Positions 1 to 14,779 of a stretch of 64,000 nt of DNA are shown here, piece after piece (within the stretch, counting starts at the first letter, position 1; every line of letters starts with the position of its first letter). Source of the stretch: Sepiola atlantica. Taxonomy: Eukaryota > Mollusca > Cephalopoda > Sepiida > Sepiolidae. Where the stretch lies: assembly GCA_963556195.1 (NCBI GenBank), contig OY744551.1, forward strand, positions 13,416,096 through 13,480,095, read 5' to 3'. The notes beneath the pieces are model-generated. The model was not told the DNA's origin. It was given only the letters and a program-made list of their open reading frames with translations, and searched no databases. Both the position numbers and the translations under genes were made by a program.

Positions 1-80
1 TCACCCATCTGCTACTGGCGAGGCTCTATGTTGCTTAATGTCAGTTATCTTACGAGTGAGTCAACGCGATTATGCCGTAC
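1..80 (-). repeat. 5S rRNA-derived element, partial at window edge
   Basis: Read on the minus strand it runs from TACGGCATAATCGCGTTGA through an AAGCAACATAGAGCC segment to CCAGTAGCAGATGGGTGA. This matches the order of 5S rRNA from its 5' end into box C. It is diverged, so it is a pseudogene or SINE head rather than a functional 5S gene; its 3' part is off the window. Confidence 0.7.
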
Positions 81-285
81 AAGTCTAACGCTACCCGTTT
101 GTAATTCCACGGGTTCTCTTTGAGGTTTCCATTATGATTTAATACATTAGCAAACGTTGTGGAAGTCTTTTGTATAGTGAGTTTATTCTTCATCTTTATC
201 AACGGTTTTACGTATGAATACGTTTCAAAACAAATTAAACATTGTGTTACAGTTTACATATACGAAGTATTTATTTTATACGCAC

Positions 286-393
286 CTTTTCTCCCATGAA
301 GTAATGGCTTCCTCCGTTGCGCATGCACAAACTCCTTTCCATGAAGGGCATGATTCTGTTGAAGCTGTTCATATATCTCCAGTACATGTAGGT
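286..393 (-). CDS. S-crystallin gene 1, exon 5
   Basis: The exon is 108 nt, phase 0-0, with an ACTAG|ACC acceptor and an AAG|GTGCGT donor. It encodes [20 protein letters not shown].. to SHYFMGEK. Positions 81-285 are the beginning of intron 5 and resemble the matching intron of gene 2. Confidence 0.94.
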
Positions 394-749
394 CTAGTAA
401 GAATATAAAAAATGATCATATATACATACATTGCTATTAACACAACTAAAAATTATTTATGGCACAGTGTACAGGATGGTCCGAAAGTTTTCTCTCTCCT
501 ACGAAAAAGTAACAACTACAGAGAAACCAGTACTACTGTTACATTACCTTACCGACAAGTATATAGATACTTTATACCTGGTTTACCGTTTTCACCGTCG
601 TAGTAACCGGCATCGTCTTTGTGAACCCAGGCCAATTTTTGTCTGTTGATAAACTTACGTTGACACTTATTGTTTTGTTAATAACAAATTTATGAATAAA
701 AGCAGTCACAGGAAACATCAGAGAGACGGGTTATTTGTGCACGCGACAT

Positions 750-788
<39 letters not shown>

Positions 789-3700
789 CATACATACATA
801 CATACATAGATTGATAGTTAGATAGATAAACGGATAGCCTGTCTCATTTAATCAGGTCACCTTTGCTCTTATTCGTTTTTTAGGGACAGCACGTAAACAC
901 GTTTTCCTCGTTTAAATCTCGCTAGCTAAGAAAGAAAACGAAACAAAGGGCTTCGCCCGGAAATCACGTGTTTTGCATAAGTTCCATCGGTGTCCCCCTT
1001 TGACCCTTGACCTGTAAACTGTCTCCATAAAATAAGACTACTACAATGCAACAGTACGACTATACCAAAACATTGGGTTCACTTTATTCATTTTAAAAAT
1101 AAGAAAAACAAAATATAAACACTTGATCAATAGAACAATTAAAAGAGTAATTGAAAACACACGCAATGGATTCAGTTTATTAACTTTCATTGCCATTGCA
1201 AACATCGAGACGATCTTTGAGAACAGTGTAGTATATAATGATCCGGTACGTATGCGTAGCATTTTAGAATGAATTCAGCTGCTTTAATTTCGTCCCTTTG
1301 TATTTTAAATTCCTTTTCAAAGTTCAAAGTGGTACTCATTAGAGAACTATTTATATATTGAAACAACTTTATTCTAAAATTTTAGTCAATCTTCTGGAAT
1401 TGAGTTAATTCGAACAAAAGATAAACATATCATTTATATCTTAACAATGTGACGTAGAGACGGGCAAAGCCGATTCAACATGAAACTACGTAATGAACTA
1501 ATAATATGAATAATAAAACCCCGAAAAGATTATTTTAAAGGCAATTGAAAGAAACTGAAAACTACAGCATTCTTTTAACTTCATATGAATTTAAAATTAT
1601 TTTTCTATCTGCCAAGTGACTCCAATTTGAGAACTACGTCTATATATATAAACGCTATTCTAGAATTCCAACAAGCGTTCTCAGATTAAATATATGTTAA
1701 TTAAAACTTAACAGATAGGCTATATTGCAATAAGCTCACGCAGACAGTAGACGAAGTCGTCTGAACTAAAAGTTACATATCGAACTAAAAGCATAATAAT
1801 TCGTTAGGATTATTTAACACCCAATTTAGAGAAATTAGTAATAACAACATTCCTTTATTCTGACGCGAATAAGACGAAAGATGGGCAAATACAATTCATC
1901 AAATGAGTGAAATTCGATGAGAAATTCTGACTAAACTTAGCTGAAAATTTCTAATATTGACCGAAGACCGATCGAATAATGAGACAATTAGAAACCTAGG
2001 GAAATTGGGGTATTATGAAATTGGGTTGAATAATACATTTGAAATATCGTTACAGAAATTGTAAACAAATCGTAATATGACGTAAACAAATGTTATGTAA
2101 ACTTGGGAAAAATAATAAAATAAATGTTAGATCAGAAAGTTAGAAAGATAGAGAGACAAACAACCCCGTCGAGGGAGGCAGTGGAACTTTACGCATTGGC
2201 TCGTGAAACTATTAAATCAACACGCAGAATGCGTTTACCTGACATACACTAATGACATATACAACAATTAAGTCCAGAACAGAATTGTCGTCAACAGATG
2301 TTGCATTGAATATAAAATAAACGAAAGAAGACTTATGTGTACAACTTGATTCTGTTGTGGTATGTCTTCAATGGGGCAGCTTTGTAACTAACAAACGAGA
2401 TTATTCTAATTGATGTCAAAATTCATAGCAATTAAACCATCAGGCAATAGTGTACCAATCTCAGCTATCTTTAACTCTTAAGTTTTGATTTTCAAAAAAG
2501 TAATGCTTCTATATTTATTGTCAAAAGATTGAATTTGGTTTATGTGGTCAATCCGTGAAAAATAATAAAATAAACGTCCAACTGGCAAACCACAGGGGTT
2601 AATTTCTTTCTGCTTCCCTTCAGTAATCAATAGTTCAGGAACAATTCTTACTTCACCGTCTCTTCTTTTCAGCCTCACTCTCCTCTTCCCTGGCTCTTCC
2701 AAACTCAATAAAAAAAAACCACAGTTTTTATACTACTCATTGCCCCACTTATGCAAATTGACTGTCAACCAGAGCCATCTAGCTTCCAAATTCTCCAAAC
2801 AGCCAATTTGCAAAGGGGGACAACTCAAACCACAGTTTATTTGAAATTTTGGACGAATAAATAAAAGTGTTCTTTGCGAGTCAGTCTACTTACAAACATA
2901 TAAGTGACAGTCTGCTGGAGGATGAAAGTTAATACTCAGTACGGACAATACAAATAATACAATTAAAAAATGCTTGAGACTTCTACGTGGTCATAGCTAC
3001 TCACATAGATTAAAGTGTTCCGTTTGAAATTCTGTAAGCACTCCCGAGTTAAAGAGAAAGATGTCCGAGTTCGACAGGATGCATCTGAAGAATGCCGGAC
3101 GTTATATATTTCGAAATATTGCGAGAATAACATCCAAGATGAGAACAGTGGCCCGAATAATACAAATAATTTAATCTACATCTCTTTTTTAGTAAAAAGT
3201 AAATTCGTATGCTTCAGAATGGTACAACTTTTTGACTGGTTTGATTCTGTTGTCGCCATTCTTTGAGGAGAGACCACGTAATGGTTGCTAACATCTCTAA
3301 GTGAAAGTCGTATTATGGAAATGACATGATTCGAATTTGGCACACCCAGATCGTTAGTCCGCGTCGTTATCCACGTAACAACGGTCACCACTTTTACTTA
3401 CTTTCTATTTAGTAAGCCACATTTATATTTCAGTGTTAATATCCATAATGACGTCACAGCACGATCGAGGGAATAAAACACTTAATAATAAGTGAATGTA
3501 TTCTATTATAACAACTGTAAACATTTTTTAACCGTTTGAAACAGTATTTAGAGTTAACGTTTCAAGTTAATGGTATTTAGGTTTGTCCCCGCTTTACATT
3601 TTATGTGTTATACTTATATTCATATACTCAAAGGGGCGTCTGGTAAAGTAGTATTCTAAAATATTATTGAATATTGAAACCAAAATACTTCCGTCCAATT

Positions 3701-4674
3701 TTGACCCAAAACTATACAAGGCCGATACTATTTTAAATTTATAGAAATGAGTATATTGATATTGAGAGATTAAACAAGACTTACATCATAGTTGCAGTTC
3801 ATGTCACCGGATCCCATCATACCTCCGGATCCCATCATTCCTCCAGATCCCATCATATCTCCAGAACCCATCATGCCACTGGACCCCATGTTGGATCCCA
3901 TCATCATTCCTCCGGATCCCATCATTCCTCCGGATCCCATCATTCCACCTGATCCCATCATTCCACCGGATCCCATCATACCACTGGATCCCATCATTCC
4001 ACCGGATCCCATCATTCCACCGGATCCCATCATACCTCCGGACCCCATGTTTGATCCCATCATGCCACCCTCCATCCAGTTGTACTGAAATAAAGAAAAA
4101 TGTCAATAAGATACTAGCCTTAGTAATTGAATATTAAATTAGACATTACTTTGAGAGCTCTGATTTTTTATCAATTCGAAAAGTAATAAAATATTTACAA
4201 TTACAGAAAATAAATATTTAAAAAATAAATAACAGCTTTTAAAAGGAACATTCTATTAAGTTTGTTGATATGTCGTTCTCGACTTGGAAATGTAATTTTC
4301 TGATTGAGTCCTGTTTTTATTAAGCAATATATAAGTGAAGTAAAGCTATTTCCGCTACGAAATCAATAATGAAATAGTCAGTTAATTACGGAGATATAAA
4401 TATTTTTCTCACAAGAAAAAAATCAGATTTTACTGGATAACGTAGGATGAATATTCTATTCGACCGGATAATCTGTTATAGTACGTACATTTCCCAACAT
4501 TCACCGTTACTTATTATTGGAATTTGAACAGAAATGATTACCTCATGAAATCGCTCCGTCGTTTTAAAAATGTTAAATGCGTATGGTATCCTAATTCATT
4601 GCATATGTTTTTCTTAAATTATTTCATTTACATTAAGATTGTGTTTTAATGATTAAAGTCAAACACACACACAC

Positions 4675-4747
<73 letters not shown>

Positions 4748-7581
4748 AAGTGGAGAACTAAAAGCGAACTTTTAGGATAGGTAAAACCTATTGTAAAAAG
4801 GATACAGCTCAATATACCGGATAGAGCAGATAGATAGATAGAAAGATGAAAAGGAATTAGAAAAGCGACAGAGGCAGATCTTTTTTCAATTCAGTTGTTC
4901 AATGCAAGGTATATACCGCAAAAAAAAGCAATTTATTCAATTAATTTTTTTGCAATCGGACACTTGCTTGCATTCGGACAGCTTTTTGCCTTGTTTTTTC
5001 CCCCGCAATCTTCATTTTACTTTTTCAAATTTTAAATCTTGGCCTTGGCCAACTTATCTATCCCAGCAATTCCCTCTGATGATAAGATTTTTATCTTTGA
5101 AAAGCCTGGCTTATTTATGTTTAATCATTTATGTATACTTCTATCCAGAAAAATACGTACAACTTAACGTTCCGAAGAAGCAATCAGTAATTTAAAAGAA
5201 CTGGACATGAACATGGGTTTATATTTTCTATATTAATAATAATTTTAGACAGATTTTGATCGAGTTCTGTACAACATAAATATGTTGCTCTTATTTGATA
5301 TGAATGAGCCGGTCCGATAATTATTTTACTAACACACTTTTCCCGAGAGTTACCGTTGATTTTTATTGAATAATAAACAGCGATGAGTATTCCATCTAAT
5401 CGCCTCGTTTTAATTTCAATAATTAAATGAAAACATTTATATTTGATTTATTATTCAAACGTTTATTATTTAAACAGTAAATTCAAATATTACAGTGTTT
5501 ACTTCTTCATTGACTGTGGAATGATTTTAAGGTGACATTATTCATTGATGTATAACTTCTATATTAATAATACTTTGCAAACCGCCCGATTTATGATCCA
5601 TTTCTGTATCAACATAAGTTTAAACATGCATATGTGTAATGTTGTTCTGTTTGAAACAATAGAACAATAAAACTAATGATTTTTATATAAATTACTAACG
5701 CTCTTACTGGGGTTAAATTTTAAAGTATATTGCTTCAATATTTGTCTAGCTGAAAAAATGTACAAAGTACACGTTGACTATTTGAAATTATAGACCTTCA
5801 GATTTCGTAAATTTGTTATTATTTCATTCAATTACGGATATTATAAGTCAGTACAAATTAGAGTGAAATAAAATTCTAATTCCATCGATGACATCCAGCC
5901 TAATATTTATTTCATAAACATACATTTTCCGTGGTTCACCGTTTATTTTCATTGTACTAAAAACAGAGACAATCATCACATGAAATTACTCTTTATGTTA
6001 GAAATGTAAAATGCAAATGGGGGCTATAGTCACTGAGTAAGTTTTTCACCAACGTTTTTATTTTATTTAAATTTAGACTTCGTTTTTTATAATTAAATGC
6101 AAGCACTTATTATATATAAAATTTATTATTCAAAATTGTATTGCCATATTTAATCATCAAATAAAACATACAGTTCTTCATGCAATGGTTTGAATTAAAC
6201 CGTATTTATTTATGTAAAATTGATATTCAGATAAGTTTAATTCTTCTTAATTAATAATTATTTGTAAACAGCCTCACTTCTAAACGATTACTATAATACA
6301 AAAGTTGCAAGATGTAGATGTGTAATGCTGTTCGGATTTAAAACAACTGACTCACCCTGAAGCGTCCGTTCTTCCAGTGGAAGTACCTCATATAATCGTC
6401 CATGATTTCATAGAAGCAATCGCAGATGTAGTCACACCTGAACATGTCCATGCTGCTTTTGGGGAAGAATCCTATAAAAAGAGACATGTATAATTTTGAA
6501 GATAATGTATTCGTAATCTTTTACTAATGAGATCCGATTCTGTCAGTAGGAATGGTAAAGTCTCGCCATTCTGTATCGATTATCTACTTGTAAAATATAT
6601 AAAAGACTGTTTAACATCATCAAAGTACTGTTTGGTAATAGATGAGGTCGGAAAAATAGACTGGTACCGATTAAAATCCTAAAATAACTAAAAGAATTAC
6701 CATGTTACTTTTGGTATCAACTTCTGAAAATGGTATATACTTATTATTTAACAATAACTTGAATGCTACTTTAGATTGGTCAATATTCGTAATAGTGTAT
6801 TAATTCAATTCGGCTATGTTCGTAGCAATAAATATCTTTCTCATCATTTCGTATCGGTTATCTAGTTTTAAAATGCATGAAATACTTTTTACAACCGATA
6901 AAGCATATACATATTGCACTGTAATAAATTCAGCCATCAGCCTCGTATCGATAGATTGTCTTGTAATAGATTAGGTCGGAACATAATACACTTTTACAGA
7001 TTTAAACCCTAAAGGAAACAAAAAACAAACAAATACCATTTTGCTTTTTGGATAACATACTGAAAATGAGACATATTTATTATTTAACAATAAACGCTAC
7101 TTTGGAGTGTTCAATATTCGTAATAGTGTATTAATTCGACTATTTCCGTAGCAATAAATGTGTTTTTGTCATTCCGTATCGGTTATCTACTTTTAGAATG
7201 CATGAAATACTTTTTTTATCAGCGTTGAAGAACATACATATTGTTCTTTAATACATTCTGCCATGAGAGTTACATGAGAGTTAAAAAAAACAAAAAGTAA
7301 TATCCGATTGGACATTTGTAAGGAACATCAAAATCAAAGAGTACACAAAAGTATAAGCGAACGTACTTTAAATATCACGTAATGATATTATTTATATAAG
7401 AGACATCACATAGTAATTTACGAATATTTAATTTATTTAAACACATTAATTATTGGGATTATTATTACTCATTTTGTATGTCATTTCGCTACATTTCGAC
7501 CGATGTAACCTCCGATCTTCGTCAGGTGCGTCTCGTCGCACTCGGGAATCTGAAGCGAACTAGAGAAATAAATAACTAAAA

Positions 7582-7622
<41 letters not shown>

Positions 7623-10600
7623 CAGTATGTTATGTATATACACATATAATATGATAAGGTGATATCATTTTTGTGTCAGTATTTGTTTCAACAATCTCGT
7701 AAAATAATCGTACGTATTTGAAGTATCGTTTAATTTGAAGAGAAAATATTTATTATTTTTTGTATGACAAACAAATTTAGTGAATTTTAAATGATATATT
7801 TTTACTTTAATAAAGAAATTATTTTTTTTATATATTAATGTTTTTTAAAATTATGTTTGTATCTTATTTGTTTGCAAGTGTATATCGTTTTATGGGGTCG
7901 TATTTAATTCATCGCGTGTTAGAAACGTTAAGCCTGGCCATCTATTAAAGCAATGACTTTTGAAGTAATACAGAACAAACTTCCTATGACATTTTTTAAA
8001 CTGCTGAAACCTATTTAGCTCAGCAAAGATGTATTTCATTAGGTTGTTCAGCACCAGCAATTTTTACTCAATCTCAGGTGTTATTTACTTGAAATGAGCT
8101 ATTTTTTTTGTTCACCCCAAACAACAAGGGTCCAAAGATAGATCCCTAGGGTACACCAGTATTTATGTCATGCTGCTTAGATGAACGGCCATCGATGACA
8201 ACCTGGATTTTTCTTTTGTCTAATTATATTAAGTAATTGCCCAGTAATACCGTATGAGCGTATTTTCAAGAGAAACCCTTTATGTCATACCTTGTTAAAG
8301 GCCTTGGATATATCAAGCGCTACTGCTCTAGCTTCTCCTGCCTTGTCGAGTGTATGATACATGCATTCAGAGATGACCGTTAGGATGTCTGCAGGAGATC
8401 GTGCTTGTCTAAATCCATACTGGCGGTTAGAAAGAAGTTTAGCATTAGCTAAGTGCCGTACTATCGCTAGATTGATTAAGAATTCAAAGAGTTTAGCAAA
8501 GATCGGCAGCAGACTGATTGGGCGATACTTCTGAGGATCGGTTCTATTCCGAGAACTTTTATAGACTGGTACCACAGAGGACATTTTCCAGCTATCGGGG
8601 AAGCATAATCAGCTAGTCATTTATTGTAGAGTTTGGAGAGGACAGGGACCAGTTCAGCAGAGCATTTATTTATTACTATTACAGGTATAAGATCAGGCCC
8701 ACAGGCTTTGGAGGTGTCAAGTTTTTTATGATGTCTCTGACCTAGGATGGGGTGATGACCAGGTTCTCAAGTTTGGCTTCGGTCCGAAAAGGGAATTTGG
8801 GAACGGGGTGGTTATCTGAGTCTAAAGTAGAGTTAGATGCGAACCGCTGGGCAAGTAGTTCAGCCTTATCAGTGGCCGTGCAAACGATATCATTCTGTTT
8901 GATAGTGGGGGAATCGTTGATTGACCATTATTTACTACACTATTGTAGAGTTTACAGAAATCACGAGTACCTAGTTTCTGTGATTGGATGCGTTTTTTTT
9001 TGTTAACTCATTATACCTTCTCTTCGCTTCACCTATCATGGCCTTGCAATTATTTCTTGACTTTATAAATTTATGTCTATTAGTAGCTGACTTATGGCGG
9101 TCGAATTTACGGAATGCTTGTTGCCTCTCAGACTATGCTGCAAAACGAATATTTGTTAGTTTAATTAATATATTTACTCTATATGACAATTGTCTTCTCT
9201 TCAAAAATCTATTTACTTAGAATTCACTTAGAATTAAAGTTTTATTAAAGCCAGATCAGTCATTTCTTCATCAAAATGGCATGAATAAATACACATTTTT
9301 ATTTAGATAAGGTGGCCCAATAAAACTAGCACGATCTATGTTTACGGTAAACTTTTTGTCAGCTAGCCTTGTACCTCCATCTTTCTATATGTGGATCTTT
9401 TGCCTGTGTTGAGTCTATATGATTGAAAGGTTGTTCTGTGGTCTCTTCAAGGCGTGTTTTGTCTTCAGTAATTCTATTTTCCTTTTCCTTGGTATTATTA
9501 TGATTAGTTCCTTACATAAATTGGCTTCATGCCTTGTCTGGAGCGACTTCCATGAAAAATAAATACTAGTCGACTGAAAAACGTAAGTAAGAAGGAGGCA
9601 GTAGTATTACGTCTTTCATGTTTTCTTGTTTGCATTATAGTAATACACATTGGATGAGACAACATATAATATAAGTAATTTGTACTGGATAGCAACATTG
9701 TTCACAGATGACCCACAATACGATAACTGAAATATTGCGCTGAAGTTAATATTCTTTATTTTTACATACTATAAATGAACGAACGAGTATCTGCTTAGAA
9801 ATTATTTTATAGTGTGTATGGCATATTGCACTTACCAAATTCTCTGGACAGGTACCTACAAATGGACATGGTCTCGGGCATCCTCATACCACCGTCCATT
9901 TCCAGACATGGCAGGTAATTACAGGGGAAATCTGAAAGACAAAATTAAACATACTTGTATAAGAGAATGAATAATGCTTTCATCATATTTACCGTTTATG
10001 TCGATTTAAGCATTCAAGTTTTGGCACGTTAGAACATTTCAAATCATTAATAAATATACATGATGTTGCCGCGAAATGCGACACTTGACAAATAGAAAAT
10101 GATATAGACAAAAAACAAAATTAGTATATGCAGAGACTCGACATATTTTTTAGTAACACTTAGATTAAAATACTACATTATTTTTCACTGTAACTACCGC
10201 GGGAGCTAAATCAGTCACATGCGTTGTATATACCGGAGAACGCATACACTATCGCAGCTTTCAGAAAGTCGACAGTGTTGAGAGCATCTTCTTTTGTCAT
10301 CATCTCGATCACGGCCTAGAATAAATAGTTAAAGGGGTTTCAGTCGGATGAGAATGTCGTCAACATGTCAGGCGAGACCACTGATGAAGAACATTGGTGA
10401 GCAGCCACGCCTGGGTCGTCTTGGACTTGTATGCAGGGGCGGAGTCCTGTTCGAAGACGTAGGGGCTTCCGGCAGCGATCTCGACTACCCAGAGCTTCAC
10501 CACACTACTAAGCACCTCCTGTTATTCTGTTTAGTCATTGTCAAGTGTCGGCATTTGCTGCAACACTTTGTAGTATACTTACATTTCCGGTTAAAGCATA

Positions 10601-11649
10601 GTTGAATCTATATCTTTAAGCTTAAAGTTAAAAATAATTTATCTTGTGCTAATTTTGGAGCGCTTTGAAATCAAAAGATTGTTAGACCCATTTCAAGCAC
10701 TTGATACTTTCTTTATTTTCATTAGAGCAAAAATGCGTCGCAAACAAAAAAATATGTGCAGTTTACAGTGAATATGCCTTTGCTGACAATACTGTATGGT
10801 TCGCAAAGTTTAGAGCTTGATAGTTTAGCCTTTTATGGATAGTTTAGCCATTTATGAATAGTTTAACCTTTTTCTGGATAATTTAGCCTTTTATGAATAG
10901 TTTAACCTTTTCTGGATAGTTTAGCCTTTTCTGGATAATTTAGCCTTATCTGGATAATTTAGTATTTTCTGGATAGTTGAGCCTTTCCTGGAAAATTTAG
11001 CCTTTTCTGGATAGTTTAGCTTTTTCTAGATAATTTAGCCTTTTCTGGATAGTTTAACCTTTTCTGGATAGTTTAGTCTTTTCTGGATAGTTTATCCTTT
11101 TCTGGATAATTTAGCCTTTATGATGAATAACGTGCAGGCAGATGACGACCAAATTAAGACGTTAATTGAGAATAACTAAGATTACACAACACGATTACAC
11201 GCCGAAATGCTAACAGATTAAAATCCACCATTTACGAGCATATAGTTAAATGTGGGTACACAAATCGATACGATGTTTGGGTGCACATGATTGAAATTAA
11301 GCACCAACTTTTTGGACAAAATGATACATTCAATTAGATTATTTACGGTTCCGCACTGTTTTCTTAATCATGATTGTTGTATGTTTAAAGAGGTTTCGAC
11401 TTTTATACTCTCCGGTCTTCTAATTCAATTGGCTGTAAACCGTAACATTTTGGGATTTCTAAGTGATTCATGGCGGTTGAAAGAGCGAGCTGCGTGGTTC
11501 TTATGCGCAATAGCAGCCTTATTGGTCGAAGTGAAACATCGGGGGAGTAAGGCTTACTATAAATTATCTGCTTTGGGACAACTGCTTCTTTGCCTATTTT
11601 AGCCATTCAGTATCCTTTTCTGCACACTGTCAAACAGACGGAGAAATGC

Positions 11650-11697
<48 letters not shown>

Positions 11698-12308
11698 GAA
11701 ATGAAAAAGGTATACCCCAAAATATTATTTATGTATTCATCTAGGTTTCGTCTTTATTGTAAGACTTCCTCATGATAGTTTTCTGAAGAAAAAATAACAC
11801 AGGTACAAACATGCTTTGCCAGCAAGCTCAGAGCTACGGTCGATTTGAGCAAGAAAATAAAAATATGAGAAACAAGTAGATGGTGGCAGTCGTAGCAGTT
11901 AGAGTACAGGATCATTAGGAAGTGTGAGAGGTGATACAATAATTGTGGAAAAGTGGGAGGTGAATGGTGGTTCGGCTAGGATTAATTTCAATTATGAAAG
12001 AGCGATATGCAAGTTGAATCAATTTATTCATTCAACCTTGAAGAGAAACAGAACGGTGGCCCAAGAATTGTCTGGGTCATGTGTTAGGAGTTTTTAGAGG
12101 TGGCGGGGGCTAGTGTGGGGGTGGTAGAAGACGAGAAACCAGAGTCAGGACTTGGAAGGGTGTCCACACACAGTGTAAGCACACAACCACATATTCCTGT
12201 TGACACACAGATATATAAGCACACACATGCAGAACATCTTTTCCACATTATAACACCGAAAAAAGAAGTAGGAAATCTTATAATGAAGACGAAACATTGA
12301 TATGTAAA

Positions 12309-12380
<72 letters not shown>

Positions 12381-12694
12381 GGCAAAATCAAAAATATATA
12401 TATATATACGGCAACATCACGTTGACGATATACGGCACAATCACGTTGACACACCGGTTCCCGTTAGATCTGGCCAGTACTAAATGGGTGACCATTTGAG
12501 AATACCAGGTGCTGTATGTGCTCTCTGCTTATCTCGGCATTGTTCCAGTCGTCTTGTATTACTACTTGCCATTGGAATCAAGCAATGCCGTCTAAGGAGA
12601 GCGGTTGTTGGGTATTGCGCAACCCTTGCAATTACAAATTAACGCGCGGGCAGCCCCTGGTGGGGCACTCATACGTCGAAATCGACGGGAAAGT

Positions 12695-12775
<81 letters not shown>

Positions 12776-14682
12776 AAGAGGTGTACTAAAAGCGAACTTT
12801 TAGGAAAGGTAAAACCCTATTGTGAAGAGTATACAGCTCAATATCCAGGATAGAGCAGGTAGAAATGAATGAGAATGGAAAGGAATTAGAGAAAGCAAAA
12901 GCCAAATCAAAATTCAATTCAAAAGTTCAAAGCAAGGTATATTCCGCAAAAAGGCAATTTATTCAAGTTAAATTTTCCTTAAGCCAGGCTTTTCAAAGAT
13001 CAAAATCTTATCATCAGAGGAAGTCGCTGGGATAGATAAGTTGGCAATGGCTAAGATTTAAAATTTGAAAAAATGAAATAAAATAAAAGTTGTAGGGAAA
13101 GAAACGTAGGGCAAAACTGTGCCAGGGTGCAAGCAAATGTCAGATTGCCAAAAAGTCCGGTGTCGAAGAGTCCAGCGGAGAGAATAATATGTAGATAGGT
13201 AGGTCGTTAGAGGCACGAGAAGTAATGAGAGAGGCTTCAAAGTTAAATTCCAAGAAGCCACAACTTCAGGTACGGCGAAAATAGAAAATCCAAAATAGGG
13301 AAAATGTCCAATAAGAGGTACATTCGATGATGCAGGCAGGCGTCAGAGGAGATTAAGAAGTAAAATATTCGCCATTAAAGATACTTCCCGGGCAGAGATT
13401 ACAAAGGAAAGTGTTTTGAAGTGGGAAAAAGGGGCAGTGAGAATATTTAAAGCCTGCCCAGTTGAGAAAGCCGGCTATAAAATGTTATAGCCGGCTATAA
13501 CATTTTCTAGTTCTGATGTCGACTTCAAACCCCCAGAATTCCGATTTTTTCTAATTACCGATTCCGATTCCGATTTATCGTTTCAACTCTAATAAAGAAA
13601 CTTGCAGATGTTTATATGTAACCTACTTAAAACAACAGCAATTTATTCTACTTTGTCAAACGCATTTATCATAGAATGTAAGACTAAATGACAAAATAGG
13701 GGGAATTAGGAGTACGGGGATGCCGAAAATACTCGGTACAAAACAACACAAGAACTGTTTGCATGCCTAAACCCCAACCATTTACCAATCAATCAAAATC
13801 AGTAAAATAATATAATGTTCAATATTATAATAGTTAGGATTTGCTAATAAAATTTAGTCCGATTTATTACCGCTATACATTAGGGTTTTGTGTGATTAAT
13901 TTTTGTCAGTTGATTTTTTTACCGCAATTTTTTGACCCATTTAAAACCAATGATTTAAAAATCCCAATACCTTTAGTAAACACTTCATGTGTACTCTACC
14001 TACCCGTAACTTTTACGACATTCATCTCGAGTGGGTTGAACCGGAGTCCCCCGAAGGAGGAAACTTCATGGGAGTAGCAAATTGACAAGAGTTTTCCAAG
14101 CGCATGTATATCCCGGTTAACGCAGATGACGACGTTAGGTTTTTGCAGTGCTTAAAGGGAGGTGTCGACGTCCTTCTACATACAGCGCATTGTATTCCCA
14201 AATGGTTACCCATCTGGTACTGACCAGGCTCAACGTTGGTTAACTTTTGTAATCTATCAAGAATCGTTGTGTTATCGTGATTATGCCGTATATAATAATG
14301 CATTGTGTATTACTAATTAAACCAAATATACTATTTCAGAGAATTACTGATGTATGCGTATCCCACAGAGTAAATGCGAAAATGACCACATTATATCTTA
14401 TGTTCTTGCAGTCACACCCACTATGGAAGAAAACTTTGAGTGGAAATCCAGATCTGGAGACCCCAATATATTTTAAGCAATATTCTGACAACATTCACGG
14501 AGACAGAAACCTGGGAAAATTAATAATTTGGTCCATTTAAACGAATCTACATGAAGATTTTGTCAAACAACCCTTAATCCGTAAACGAAGGATTTTTGCA
14601 TATGCATGTCATACGATTAAAATGTATTGAAAACAAGCTGAGAGAAACACACGTTAATGAACTCAGCTTTAGTTAAATAGAG

Positions 14683-14779
<97 letters not shown>

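Larger units (their letters stand above)
394..3784. other. Intron 4 of S-crystallin gene 1
   Basis: No gene is recognised on either strand. The part around 860-1260 is alignable with gene 2 intron 4 (about 40680-41060), for example the shared TGGATTCAGTTTATTAA. It also holds a (GATA)n tract, one dispersed repeat near 3040-3135 and a tRNA-like SINE near 3321-3389. A 76-codon open frame at 2478-2708 (minus) resembles nothing I know. Confidence 0.6.

Noticed and set aside
2478..2708. 76-codon minus-strand frame rich in Lys/Arg ([20 protein letters not shown])
   Set aside because: No recognised family, no splice or promoter context, inside an intron; could be a repeat fragment.
3792..4106. Long open frames on the plus strand and in another minus frame across the Met-rich exon (PDPIIPP- and NDGIRW-type repeats)
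   Set aside because: They are frame shadows of the 18-bp coding repeat; splice sites, phase and homology support only the MMGS frame.
12431..12517. Functional 5S rRNA gene
   Set aside because: An internal deletion and many substitutions; the other 5S-like copies are also too diverged.
14277..14540. 87-codon plus-strand frame (contains [17 protein letters not shown])
   Set aside because: No recognised domain and overlaps 5S-derived repeat sequence at its start.
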